Of a DNA stretch of 64,000 nt, positions 37,854 to 46,042 are shown one piece after another. The translations under genes were made by a program, and so were the position numbers. Each line of letters starts with the position of its first letter. Position 1 is the first letter of the stretch. Under the pieces are notes generated by a model. It was not told the DNA's origin and ran no database searches. It was given only the letters and a program-made list of their open reading frames with translations. The DNA comes from DASUPK01 sp963831605 (GTDB taxonomy: Bacteria; Actinomycetota; Thermoleophilia; Solirubrobacterales; 70-9): contig CAWHQR010000005.1 in assembly GCA_963831605.1 (NCBI GenBank), forward strand, positions 186,001-250,000. Direction: 5' to 3'.

Positions 37854-39053
37854 ATGCGTGCCCGCCTACGCACAACGACGCTTGCGCTGATCGCCTGCGC
37901 CGCCCTGCTCGCGCTCGCGTCCGGGCCGTTCGCCGGTGGTGCCTCGTCCCAGACGAGCGAGGGCAGCACCACGCAGAGCCCGCTCTCGGGCAACGGCATG
38001 TGGATCTGGTACCTGAGCCGCTCCTCCCACGGCAAGCTCGGGCAGATCGCGAAGAAGGCACATGCGCACGACATCGACACGGTCCTGATCAAGTCCGGGG
38101 ACGGGACGCACTACTGGAGCCAGTTCTCACGGGGAGTCGTGAACAGCCTGCATGCCCGCGGCCTCGACGTCTGCGCCTGGCAGTTCATCTACGGCGACAA
38201 ACCGGGCAAGGAGGCGAACGTCGGGGCCGCCGCCGTCGCCAACGGCGCCGACTGCCTGGTCCTCGACGTCGAGGGCCAGTACGAGGGCAAGTATCCCCAG
38301 GCCTCGACCTTCATGTCGAGCCTGCGCTCGCAGGTGGGGCCGGACTATCCGCTCGGGCTCGCCAGCTTCCCCTACGTCGATTACCACCCGGCCCTCCCGT
38401 ACTCGGTGTTCCTCGGCCCGGGCGGTGCCCAGTACAACGTCCCTCAGCTCTACTGGAAGGACATCGGCACGACCGTGGACTCGGGCTACATCCACACCTG
38501 GGTGTGGAACAGGATCTACGGCCGCCAGATCGATCCGCTCGGGCAGGTGTACAGCCACCCGAAGGCGGGACAGATCAAGCGGTTCAGGGCGCTGGCGATG
38601 TCCCACGGGTTCGACGGCGTCAGCTGGTGGGATTGGCAGGAGGCGGGGAAACGGCAGTGGAAGGCGGTCGGCCAGCCGATCTCCCCCGCGTCGACCGGGC
38701 CGTATCCGAGCTATCCGTTCCTCCATCAGGGCTCCAAGGGCGACTTCGTGGCATGGGCCCAGCAGCTGCTCGCGGGTGGCGGGTACAGCGTGCCTGTGAG
38801 CGGCTACTTCCAGGGCTCTACACAGGCCGCGGTCCTGGCCTTCCAGCTCGACCACGGGCTGGCGCAGACAGGCAGCCTCGACGTGCCGACCTGGGGCCAG
38901 CTCATGCTGAACAAGCCCCTCCCGGTCCGCTGGGTGAGCGGCGGAGGCGCCGTGCCCGCGAAGTCGTCTGGACGTCGCGTGCTGCCCCCGCCGAAGTCGG
39001 CGAAGCTGCCCGCGGTCAGGAACGAGATTCCCCCGCCCGCCAGTCGGAACTAG
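37854..39053 (+). CDS. Secreted TIM-barrel (glycoside-hydrolase-like) protein with peptidoglycan-binding domain
   Basis: 399 residues with a signal peptide (1-32, ACAALLALASGPFAGGASS). A barrel-like domain spans about 45-275, with candidate acidic catalytic residues in CLVLDVEGQYEG (about 135) and FDGVSWWDWQEAG (about 257). A PG_binding_1 repeat follows (about 288-358, LHQGSKGDFVAWAQQLL and GYFQGSTQAAVLAFQ). The tail is Pro/Lys-rich. The layout suggests a wall-associated glycan hydrolase, but a standard GH family cannot be assigned by eye and activity is not certain. Confidence 0.78.
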   Translation: MRARLRTTTLALIACAALLALASGPFAGGASSQTSEGSTTQSPLSGNGMWIWYLSRSSHGKLGQIAKKAHAHDIDTVLIKSGDGTHYWSQFSRGVVNSLHARGLDVCAWQFIYGDKPGKEANVGAAAVANGADCLVLDVEGQYEGKYPQASTFMSSLRSQVGPDYPLGLASFPYVDYHPALPYSVFLGPGGAQYNVPQLYWKDIGTTVDSGYIHTWVWNRIYGRQIDPLGQVYSHPKAGQIKRFRALAMSHGFDGVSWWDWQEAGKRQWKAVGQPISPASTGPYPSYPFLHQGSKGDFVAWAQQLLAGGGYSVPVSGYFQGSTQAAVLAFQLDHGLAQTGSLDVPTWGQLMLNKPLPVRWVSGGGAVPAKSSGRRVLPPPKSAKLPAVRNEIPPPASRN

Positions 39054-39088
39054 GCGTTCGTCCCGACACGTAGGCTCTGCGGCGCCAG

Positions 39089-39961
39089 GTGCTGCCGCTG
39101 AAGGACAACATTCCGACCGGGCGGTTCCCGATCGTGACGGTCGGCCTGATCGTCGCCTGCGTCGCTGTCTTCATCTGGCAGCTCACCTTCCCAACCAACC
39201 AGCGGCTCAGCGAGGCCGGGTTCGGTCACATCGACCAGAGCTCGCTCGAATACGGGGCGATTCCGTACCGGATCACCCATCCGAGCAGCGGTGACTGCGA
39301 CATCGGCGCGGTGGGCGAGTTCGCCCCCGGCCAGTTCCAGGCTGGGGTGGTCTGCCCGGGGACGAAGGACTACGACGAGGCGGTCGCTCGGAGCCGGGCC
39401 AACCCGGGCGCCCAGCTCGGCCCGTTCCAGATCGACCAGAAGCCTTGGTGGGAGACGCTGTTCACCTCGATGTTCATGCACGGCGGCTGGCTGCACATCA
39501 TCGGCAACATGCTCTTCCTCTGGGTATTCGGCAACAACATCGAGGACCGGATGGGACGCGTCGGATTCCTCCTCTTCTACGTCCTGGCGGGGCTGATCGC
39601 GGTCTACACCCAGGCGCTGCTCGATCCCTCCTCCACGGCGCCGACGATCGGCGCCAGCGGGGCGATCGCGGGCGTGCTCGGCGCGTACGCGGTGACGTTC
39701 CCGCGGGCGAGGGTGCTGACCCTGATCTTCCTCATCTTCTTCGTCACGCTCGTGGAGATCCCGGCGTTGATCCTGCTCTCGCTCTGGTTCATTCTCCAGT
39801 TCGTCCCGGCACTCGGGCAGGTCGCGGTCGGCTCGGGAGGCGACCAGGGTGTCGCCTACTTCGCGCACGTGGGCGGATTCGTCTTCGGACTGGCCGTGGC
39901 GGGGGCGATGCTCTCTGTCATGCGAAGACGCCGGCCCGAACCTCACCTACCCACCCACTGA
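39089..39961 (+). CDS. Rhomboid family intramembrane serine protease
   Basis: 290 residues, polytopic. The catalytic serine motif GASGAIAG, the N-terminal HGGWLHIIGNMLFLWVFGNNIED region and the catalytic His in AHVGGFVFGL are present, so the Ser-His dyad is complete. An extracytoplasmic loop of about 100 residues with two Cys (GDCDIG, VVCPGT) sits between the first and second spans, longer than usual. GTG start at 39089 with TAGGCT 12 nt upstream. Substrates unknown. Confidence 0.92.
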   Translation: MLPLKDNIPTGRFPIVTVGLIVACVAVFIWQLTFPTNQRLSEAGFGHIDQSSLEYGAIPYRITHPSSGDCDIGAVGEFAPGQFQAGVVCPGTKDYDEAVARSRANPGAQLGPFQIDQKPWWETLFTSMFMHGGWLHIIGNMLFLWVFGNNIEDRMGRVGFLLFYVLAGLIAVYTQALLDPSSTAPTIGASGAIAGVLGAYAVTFPRARVLTLIFLIFFVTLVEIPALILLSLWFILQFVPALGQVAVGSGGDQGVAYFAHVGGFVFGLAVAGAMLSVMRRRRPEPHLPTH

Positions 39962-39966
39962 GCCAA

Positions 39967-40182
39967 TTGGACCCCGACCTTCGGAACGCACTGCTCCTGG
40001 TCGGCCTGATCTTCTGCGGCTTCTTCGCGGCGGTGACCATCTACGTGATCGCCGACACCGGGCTGCATCTTCGAACCTACGGCGACATCGGCGCGATCGG
40101 GCTCTATGCGGTCTCCCTGCTGATCGTCGGGATGATCGCCGCCGGTCTGATCGGCGCCCTCCGGAACCCACCCGATGACTAG
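39967..40182 (+). CDS. Small two-span membrane protein
   Basis: 71 residues from TTG 39967: DPDLRNALLLVGLIFCGFF opens the first span (about 8-28) and a second lies at about 44-63, ending in NPPDD. It begins 5 nt after the rhomboid stop and overlaps the following carboxypeptidase start by 8 nt, which supports it as a real, co-translated gene despite the rare start codon. No family recognised. Confidence 0.6.
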   Translation: MDPDLRNALLLVGLIFCGFFAAVTIYVIADTGLHLRTYGDIGAIGLYAVSLLIVGMIAAGLIGALRNPPDD

Positions 40183-41215
40183 GCGCGTCCTGGCCATCAC
40201 GGGCCTGCTCCTCGTCGTCGGCGCGATCATCGCGGTCGCGGTGGCGATCTGGCCGGACCGGGCCGGAGAGGGCGATTCGGGCCCCACGACCCAGGCGCGA
40301 ACGCCGGCCGCGCCGGCTGTGACCGCCCCGGACATTCCCGAGGTCGACAGGACGATCGCGATCTCCCGCTTCGGCCTGCTTCCGCTCACCGGGCCGCTTC
40401 CCGTCCACTACCGCTTCAAGCATCCGCCGGTTGCCGGGATTCTCTTCGACGTGAAGACCGGCGCCGTGCTCTGGCAACGCAACCCGAGGCTCCAGCACCC
40501 GATCGCGAGCCTCACGAAGATGATGACCGCCCTGATCGTGGCGAGGACGAACCGGCCGAGGGAACGCGTGCTGGTGAGCCGGAAGGCGGCGCAGACGCCG
40601 GGCTCGGCCACCGGCGAGCTACCCCGGGGAAAGGAGGTGCCGCTGGAGCCTCTCCTGCAGGCGCTGATCATGATCTCGGCGAACGATGCTGCGGTCGCGC
40701 TCGCCGAGCATGACGGCGGGAGCGTGACGCGGTTCGTCAAGGAGATGAACCGTCGGGCGAAGTCGATGGGCCTCGACTGCACGCACTACACGACGCCGAA
40801 TGGGCTGCGGGACCGCGGCAACTACTCGTGCCCGGATGACCTCGCGGAGCTGGCGCGGGCGGACCTGGCGAACCCGCGCATCGCCCAGATCGCTCAGACG
40901 CGCGCCGCGCAACCGCTCTTCCCGATCAAGGGCAAGCACCTCTACCTCTACAACAACCACTACTTCCTCCAGCACGGGCTCGCCGGGCTGCCGCAGGCGC
41001 AGGTGACCGGCCTGAAGACGGGTTTCACCGACCCCGCGGGGCGCTGCTACGTGACGACCGCGCGCATGGGCGGACACCAGCTCGGGGTCGTGTTGATCCA
41101 TTCGCCGAACCCGATCACGCAGGTGCCGGCCCTGCTCCGCGCTGGCTTCGAGGAGGAGGGCGCGGTGGCACCGGCGCCGAAGCCGCCCAGGTCCAGGCTG
41201 CCCCCGAACGGGTAG
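40175..41215 (+). CDS. D-alanyl-D-alanine carboxypeptidase (S11 family)
   Basis: Penicillin-binding protein that trims the terminal D-Ala of wall pentapeptides. 346 residues with an N-terminal membrane anchor (about 5-25) and a linker, so the enzyme sits outside the membrane. The three active-site motifs are SLTK (in HPIASLTKMM), SAN (SANDAAVAL) and KTG (GLKTGFTD). The C-terminal membrane-binding domain of DacA-type enzymes is missing; the tail is Pro/Arg-rich instead. Confidence 0.92.
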   Translation: MTRRVLAITGLLLVVGAIIAVAVAIWPDRAGEGDSGPTTQARTPAAPAVTAPDIPEVDRTIAISRFGLLPLTGPLPVHYRFKHPPVAGILFDVKTGAVLWQRNPRLQHPIASLTKMMTALIVARTNRPRERVLVSRKAAQTPGSATGELPRGKEVPLEPLLQALIMISANDAAVALAEHDGGSVTRFVKEMNRRAKSMGLDCTHYTTPNGLRDRGNYSCPDDLAELARADLANPRIAQIAQTRAAQPLFPIKGKHLYLYNNHYFLQHGLAGLPQAQVTGLKTGFTDPAGRCYVTTARMGGHQLGVVLIHSPNPITQVPALLRAGFEEEGAVAPAPKPPRSRLPPNG

Positions 41216-41220
41216 GCGGA

Positions 41221-42096
41221 ATGGCGTGGTCATCGCCCAGCCGGCCGACCCTGGCGTGCGTGGCGGTGTGCGCCTCCATCCTGGCGGTGGCCACAGCCGA
41301 CCTCGCCCACACCTCCTCGCGACTGCCGGATTTCCCCTCACGCGGCTGCCAGTCTGATCAGGCGGCCTGCTTCAACGCCCAGCTGAGCGAGGAGGTGGCC
41401 AGGGATCGCGCGGCGGAGCCGCTGCAGCGCGAATACGACTCCCGGGCCTGGGTCTACGCCTTCGCGATCCTGGCCATGGTGGCTCTGGCGACGGCGTGGG
41501 CCATGCGGACGAATCCGCGCATCGAATGGCTCCGGATCTTCACCAACCTCGGGGTGATCGGGGTCTGGGCCGGAATCGCGGTGATCGTGGTGTTGGTGGC
41601 GACCGACGGGAATGCCGTTGAGCCTCCGGTCGCTCCGATGCTGATGATCCCCGTGGTGCTGCTGGTCGCCGCTGCCGCCGGGACGCTGATCGGGCGGTCG
41701 GAGGGCTGGGCTGAGCAGGGACAGGCCGACGATCTGCGGGAGCGCGTGCTCCACCTCGGGAAGCTGGCGATCCACGTCGGGACGGCGGGTCAGGTCAAGC
41801 GGTCGCGGATGGAGGAGCTCGCTCGCTGGCTCGCCATCGTGGCTCTCGCGCTGACGGCGGTCACCTGCGCACTCGCACTCGTCTTCGTGCTGGCGCAACC
41901 TGCCTGCAGCGGGACCGGGGGACCGCCGCGGTGGACCGACCCGATCGACGCGGTGACGGCGGTCGCCGCGATCGCCGGGATGGCTGCCGGCGTCGGGGCT
42001 CTGATCCTGAGGAGGTGGATCGCGGCGCTGATCGCGCTGGTCGGGTGCCCCGTGGCGCTGCTCCTCCTCCTGGTCAGCACCTGCGCCTTCTCTTAA
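41221..42096 (+). CDS. Seven-span membrane protein of unknown function
   Basis: 291 residues. Hydrophobic segments lie at about 10-27, 77-95, 107-128, 135-153, 200-221, 237-256 and 263-285. The first extracytoplasmic loop contains two cysteines (CQSDQAACFN) and another pair occurs late (QPACSG, STCAF). No motif recognised. It follows the carboxypeptidase by 5 nt, so it is likely in the same envelope operon. Confidence 0.7.
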   Translation: MAWSSPSRPTLACVAVCASILAVATADLAHTSSRLPDFPSRGCQSDQAACFNAQLSEEVARDRAAEPLQREYDSRAWVYAFAILAMVALATAWAMRTNPRIEWLRIFTNLGVIGVWAGIAVIVVLVATDGNAVEPPVAPMLMIPVVLLVAAAAGTLIGRSEGWAEQGQADDLRERVLHLGKLAIHVGTAGQVKRSRMEELARWLAIVALALTAVTCALALVFVLAQPACSGTGGPPRWTDPIDAVTAVAAIAGMAAGVGALILRRWIAALIALVGCPVALLLLLVSTCAFS

Positions 42097-42150
42097 GGAA
42101 AGCCAATTCCCCTATGCGAATGGCCTCTGGGGGTATATGAATGCGGGGAC

Positions 42151-42672
42151 ATGATCGAGGGGCTTCACATCCTCGCGCTGCAGAACACGCCGCAAGAGAA
42201 GGGTGGAAGCCTCGGAGTGTCCGTTGAGATCATCGTGGCCACGGTTCTGGCCTGTGCGCTGCTGACCGCGACGGTGCTGCTGCTCTCCCGCTACCGGCGC
42301 CGGCGCGACGCCATGGCGATGAAGGAGGCCCTGGCGAGGCAGCGGATGCAGGAGCTCTGCCCCGACGGCTGGACGGCCCGGATCGTGCTCTATGGCGAGG
42401 GAGCTCCCTTGCCGGACGACGCGCCCTCGGGCGACAGGAAGGTGTGCGTGGAGTGGGCCGAGTATGAGCACGATGCCGCGGGTCACACCGACGTGGCGGT
42501 CGCGCGACGGATGTGGTCAAGGACGATCTCAGGCGCCCTGCGAGGGATGCTGGCCGACCGCGAGCTCGACATGGAGCTGGAGAGGATCGAGCGGAAGGTG
42601 ATCGAGGACGCATCGGAGGGTGGGGGAACCGGACCGCCGGCGAGGGGTCCTTGGGGCCGGGGCGATCCTTAG
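42151..42672 (+). CDS. Single-span membrane protein, cytoplasmic C-terminal domain
   Basis: 173 residues. One span at about 25-45 (VEIIVATVLACALLTATVLLLSRY) is followed by RYRRRRD, which predicts a cytoplasmic C-terminus. The rest is a mixed domain (LCPDGWTARIVLYGEGAPLPDDAP, CVEWAEYEHDAAGHTDVAVARRMWSRTISGAL) and a Gly/Pro tail. I recognise no family. A TATATG run precedes the ATG by 15 nt. Confidence 0.65.
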   Translation: MIEGLHILALQNTPQEKGGSLGVSVEIIVATVLACALLTATVLLLSRYRRRRDAMAMKEALARQRMQELCPDGWTARIVLYGEGAPLPDDAPSGDRKVCVEWAEYEHDAAGHTDVAVARRMWSRTISGALRGMLADRELDMELERIERKVIEDASEGGGTGPPARGPWGRGDP

Positions 42673-42749
42673 ACGCGCCGATCTCGACTCACACTCGTCA
42701 CCTTTGAGACACCCATGAGACACCTCCATCTCCAACGTCCCTTCTGGAC

Positions 42750-43184
42750 GTGGAGATGGCACCGCTGAAGGCAAAAGGAGATCTGGCAGAGCTCAAGGTC
42801 GCAACCGACCTATTGGAGCGCGGCTACCGGATCGCGATTCCCTACGGAGAGGATCACGACTTCGATCTGATCCTTTGCCGGGACGACCGGCTCGAGCGGG
42901 TGCAGGTCAAGTACACCCAATCGAACGGTGCAGTTGTGATCGTCCGTCAAGCGATATCGCACTCGCTGACGAACGGCCAGGTTCAACGAGACGAAGCTAC
43001 TACACGACAGCGACCGTCGACTGGATTGCCGTCTACGACAGGCCAACAGCGACCGGAGTTGCTTACTACATGCCCTGCGCCACGAACTTGGACTCGGGCC
43101 GGACCAGCTCCTCGCATCTCCGGCTCACCGGAGGCCAAGCTCAACTGCCAGCGGCACGGGATCCGGATACGCCGAGCGATCTAG
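42750..43184 (+). pseudogene. Frameshifted PD-(D/E)XK endonuclease (group I intron/tRNA-associated type)
   Basis: The first 65 codons encode a typical small PD-(D/E)XK nuclease N-terminus: KGDLAELKVATDLLERGYRIAIPYGEDHDFDLIL (Glu and Asp of the active site) and RVQVKYTQ (the QxK). Around 42990 the homologous sequence moves to another frame (YYTTATVDWIAVYD, CATNLDSG), and near 43130 it returns to the first frame (EAKLNCQRHGIR). Two indels therefore disrupt the C-terminal half. It lies 40 nt from tRNA-Ala, a common landing site for such elements. The catalytic core is intact, but the full protein is not. Confidence 0.75.
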
Positions 43185-43223
43185 CTGGGAACCGGAAATC
43201 AAAGATCGGATGAGCCCTCAGAA

Positions 43224-43296
43224 TGGAGCCAGCCGGGTTCGAACCGGCGACCTCCGACTTGCAAAGCCGGCGCTCTCCCAACTGAGCTATGGCCCC
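43224..43296 (-). tRNA. tRNA-Ala (anticodon UGC)
   Basis: Minus strand cloverleaf: acceptor GGGGCCA/TGGCTCC including the G3-U70 wobble that identifies alanine tRNAs, D-arm GCTC...GAGC, anticodon loop TTTGCAA, T-arm GCCGG-TTCGAAC-CCGGC, discriminator A. CCA is not encoded. A TACAAT -10 on the minus strand (43308-43313) lies 11 nt upstream, giving a leader of only a few nucleotides. Confidence 0.96.
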
Positions 43297-43389
43297 GTGG
43301 GAGATCGATTGTAGGGCGGCCATTCGCAACCCTGTGAAAGCCGCTGTGAGAGACTGGCATGGCTGGCGCGTGAGCGCCCAGGAGCGTGA

Positions 43390-44691
43390 ATGGCAACGAG
43401 GGCCAAGGAACCTGATTCGGGGGAAGGGGCGGCAACGCCGCCCCCGCAGCACGCCGAGGTCTCGAACCTCGACATCGTCCGCTTCTACTTCGACCGAGCG
43501 GTCGAGCGGCTTGAGCTCCCCGACGACATCCGCACCGTCTTCTGGACCCCCTACCGCGAGGTCACCGTCCAGATCCCGGTGAAGCTCTCCGACGGCAAGG
43601 TCCACACCTTCTCCGGCTACCGCATCCAGCACAACGGGGCGCGCGGCCCCTACAAGGGCGGCATCCGCTACCACCCGGAGGTCAACGTCGACGAGGTCCG
43701 CGCCCTCGCCTCGCTGATGACCTGGAAGACCGCCGTGGCCAACATCCCGTTCGGCGGCGCCAAGGGCGGCGTCAACGTCCCCGTCGACAGGCTCAACCGT
43801 GCCGAGCTCCAGACCATAACCCGCTCTTTCATGGACAAGATCCAGAAGATTCTCGGGCCGACGCGCGACATCCCCGCTCCGGACGTCGGGACCAACGCCC
43901 AGGTGATGGCCTGGATGATGGACGAGTACGGCAAGCTCCACGGCCACACGCCGGCCATCTGCACCGGCAAGCCGATCGCGCTGGAGGGCTCATACGGCCG
44001 CGAGCAGGCGACCGGTCGCGGCTGCATCTACATGTTTCGGGAGGCCGCTCCGCAGATCGGCATGACGCCGGCGGACTGCAGCTTCGTCGTGCAGGGCTAC
44101 GGCAACGTCGGCTCCTGGGCCGCCCGCATCCTCCAGCAGCTCGGCGCCAGGATGATCGGCACGTCCGACGCGACGGGCGCCATCCAGAGCGAGGCCGGGA
44201 TCGACGCGGACGATCTCGCCCACCACCTCCGTGAGGGCGGAATGCTCACCGAATTCCCCGGGGTAGAGGTGATCAGTCCCGACGACCTCCTCGCCATCGA
44301 GTGCGACGTGCTCATCCCGGCGGCGCTCGGCGGCATGATCCACGAGGGCAACGCCGACCGGATCAACACGAAGATGATCATCGAGGGCGCCAACTCGCCC
44401 ACCACCCCGGCGGCCGACGAGATCCTCCACGAGAAGGGCGTGCACCTGATCCCGGACGTGATGGCCAACGCCGGCGGCGTGGTCTGCTCCTACTTCGAGT
44501 GGGTGCAGAACCTCCAGCACTTCCGCTGGTCGGAGCGCGAGGTGAACGACAAGCTCGGCGGCATCATGCGGCGTGCCTACCGGGATGTCTCCGCCAGAGC
44601 CAGGGAGGAGCGCATCTCGCTGCGCGAGGCCGCTTATCTGGTGGGTATCGAGAGAGTGGTCGAGGCGAGCCGCACTCGCGGCTACGTCTAG
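43390..44691 (+). CDS. gdhA: Glutamate dehydrogenase (Glu/Leu/Phe/Val family)
   Basis: Reversible oxidative deamination of glutamate to 2-oxoglutarate and ammonia. 433 residues. GYRIQHNGARGPYKGGIRYHPEV and the catalytic lysine signature VANIPFGGAKGGV are intact, then DIPAPDVGTN, and the dinucleotide fold VVQGYGNVGSWAARIL. The size is that of hexameric NAD-type GDH50. The ATG has AGGAG at good spacing. It ends directly against the convergent acidic-protein gene (no gap at 44691/44692). Its pairing with the amt gene 6 kb downstream suggests nitrogen metabolism. Confidence 0.92.
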   Translation: MATRAKEPDSGEGAATPPPQHAEVSNLDIVRFYFDRAVERLELPDDIRTVFWTPYREVTVQIPVKLSDGKVHTFSGYRIQHNGARGPYKGGIRYHPEVNVDEVRALASLMTWKTAVANIPFGGAKGGVNVPVDRLNRAELQTITRSFMDKIQKILGPTRDIPAPDVGTNAQVMAWMMDEYGKLHGHTPAICTGKPIALEGSYGREQATGRGCIYMFREAAPQIGMTPADCSFVVQGYGNVGSWAARILQQLGARMIGTSDATGAIQSEAGIDADDLAHHLREGGMLTEFPGVEVISPDDLLAIECDVLIPAALGGMIHEGNADRINTKMIIEGANSPTTPAADEILHEKGVHLIPDVMANAGGVVCSYFEWVQNLQHFRWSEREVNDKLGGIMRRAYRDVSARAREERISLREAAYLVGIERVVEASRTRGYV

Positions 44692-45942
44692 TCAGTCGTC
44701 GAAGTCGAAGTCCTTCGGCGGGCCCTTCTCGAACCAGAGCCCCTCCTCGCCCTCTTCCTCCTCGTAGGACTCCTCGGGGTCCGGGCCGCCGCCCTCGTAG
44801 ACCTCCTCGTCCTCGAGCGCCGGCCTGACCTCCGTCCCCGGCTCCTCGGGAGGGGGCTCGGTGCCCGAGACGGGCTCCTCGGCGTATGGCTCCTCCTCCT
44901 CGAGGTAGGGCGCCTCCTCCTCCGCGGGTCCGAGAGCTTCGAAGTCATCGTCGGCCGGAGCCGGCTCCGAAACAGGCGGGTCCTCGTCGGTCTCGAAGTC
45001 GTAGAGCGCCGGGGCCCCCGAATCGTCGGCAGGCTCCTCGGCGTAGGGCTCGGCGGCGGGCGCCTCACTGGCCGGCTCGAGCGGCTCGGGCTCCCCCTCG
45101 GGCGGCAAGGGCGGCAGGCCGCCGGTCTCCCCGGGCGGAGGATGCTCCTGGGTGGGAACGTCGATCCGCCCGCGGGCCCGTCCGGGAGGCTCGGCACTGG
45201 GCGGTGGGGGCGGTGGGGGCTCCGGGACTGAGCTCTCCGGCTCCGGCCCGGGCTCGGGCTCCTCCTCCGAGTCCGCCTCGGCAGCGGCGTCCTCGGCAGC
45301 GGGGGGCGGGGGGGCACCGGGGTCATAAGGCAGCTCGGAGGGTCCGGCGGCCGGCGCGGCGCCCTCGTCCTCCGGGAATGGCTCCTCCGCGGCGATCAGG
45401 TCTTCGAGTGACTCCGAGTGAGAGGACGACTCAGGCTCCTCCTCAGGCTCCGTGAGGTGCGGCTCCGAAGCGGTTTCCGGCTCCGCCGGGGGCTGATAGC
45501 CCTCGAGCGGATCGTCGAGTGTCTCCTGCCCAGGAATCTCATCCTGGCCCGGAAGCTCGACCTGGCCCGGAATCTGCTCAACCCCCTCCGGGGGGCTGAG
45601 TGGCTCAGAGGCCGGCTCCTCGAAGGACGGCTCCGCAGGGCGGAGCGCCTCGGGCTCGACCAGACGGGTGGGGTCCTCGCCGCCGGCGTCGGGCTCGCTC
45701 AGTCCTCCCGGCGCCTCCAGGTCGCCCAGCGCGCCCGGCTCGGCAGTGGCCGCCCCGGACGCCTGCGAGCCGGGCTCTCCGGAGGAAGCGACCTCGTTGA
45801 AGAGCTCGTTCGAGGCGAACGGATCCGGGCGATCGGTGGATCCGAACGCCTCGTCCTCGATCTCGCGCAGGTCGGCGTCGTGCGCGCCGTGCTTGCGCTT
45901 CAGATCGAGGTGTTCGCGAATCGCGTCGTCGAGTATTCCCAT
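44692..45942 (-). CDS. Long acidic, Pro/Glu-rich disordered protein with conserved-looking ends
   Basis: 416 residues dominated by Glu, Pro, Ala, Ser and Asp, with PPPPPPP and EEEE runs and repeated EPE/PEE units; no hydrophobic core, signal peptide or cysteine. Only the ends look structured: an amphipathic basic/acidic helix at the N-terminus (GILDDAIREHLDLKRKHGA) and an aromatic-acidic C-terminus (EEGLWFEKGPPKDFDFDD). I recall similar end motifs in actinobacterial hypothetical proteins, but this is unchecked. It may be a scaffold that docks partners at each end. Function unknown. Confidence 0.75.
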   Translation of the reverse strand: MGILDDAIREHLDLKRKHGAHDADLREIEDEAFGSTDRPDPFASNELFNEVASSGEPGSQASGAATAEPGALGDLEAPGGLSEPDAGGEDPTRLVEPEALRPAEPSFEEPASEPLSPPEGVEQIPGQVELPGQDEIPGQETLDDPLEGYQPPAEPETASEPHLTEPEEEPESSSHSESLEDLIAAEEPFPEDEGAAPAAGPSELPYDPGAPPPPAAEDAAAEADSEEEPEPGPEPESSVPEPPPPPPPSAEPPGRARGRIDVPTQEHPPPGETGGLPPLPPEGEPEPLEPASEAPAAEPYAEEPADDSGAPALYDFETDEDPPVSEPAPADDDFEALGPAEEEAPYLEEEEPYAEEPVSGTEPPPEEPGTEVRPALEDEEVYEGGGPDPEESYEEEEGEEGLWFEKGPPKDFDFDD

Positions 45943-46042
45943 GATGCGCGGTTTGGCCGCCCTCGAGGGGTCAAAGCTTAGGCGGTGCAGGGCTTATGTG
46001 ATAGCTGGATCGGTGCCTGGACCCTGCACTGGAGCGACCAAT

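Noticed and set aside
43362..43384. Hairpin upstream of gdhA as an attenuator
   Set aside because: The stem GGCGC/GCGCC is only 5 bp and lies just before the ribosome site, without a U-tract.
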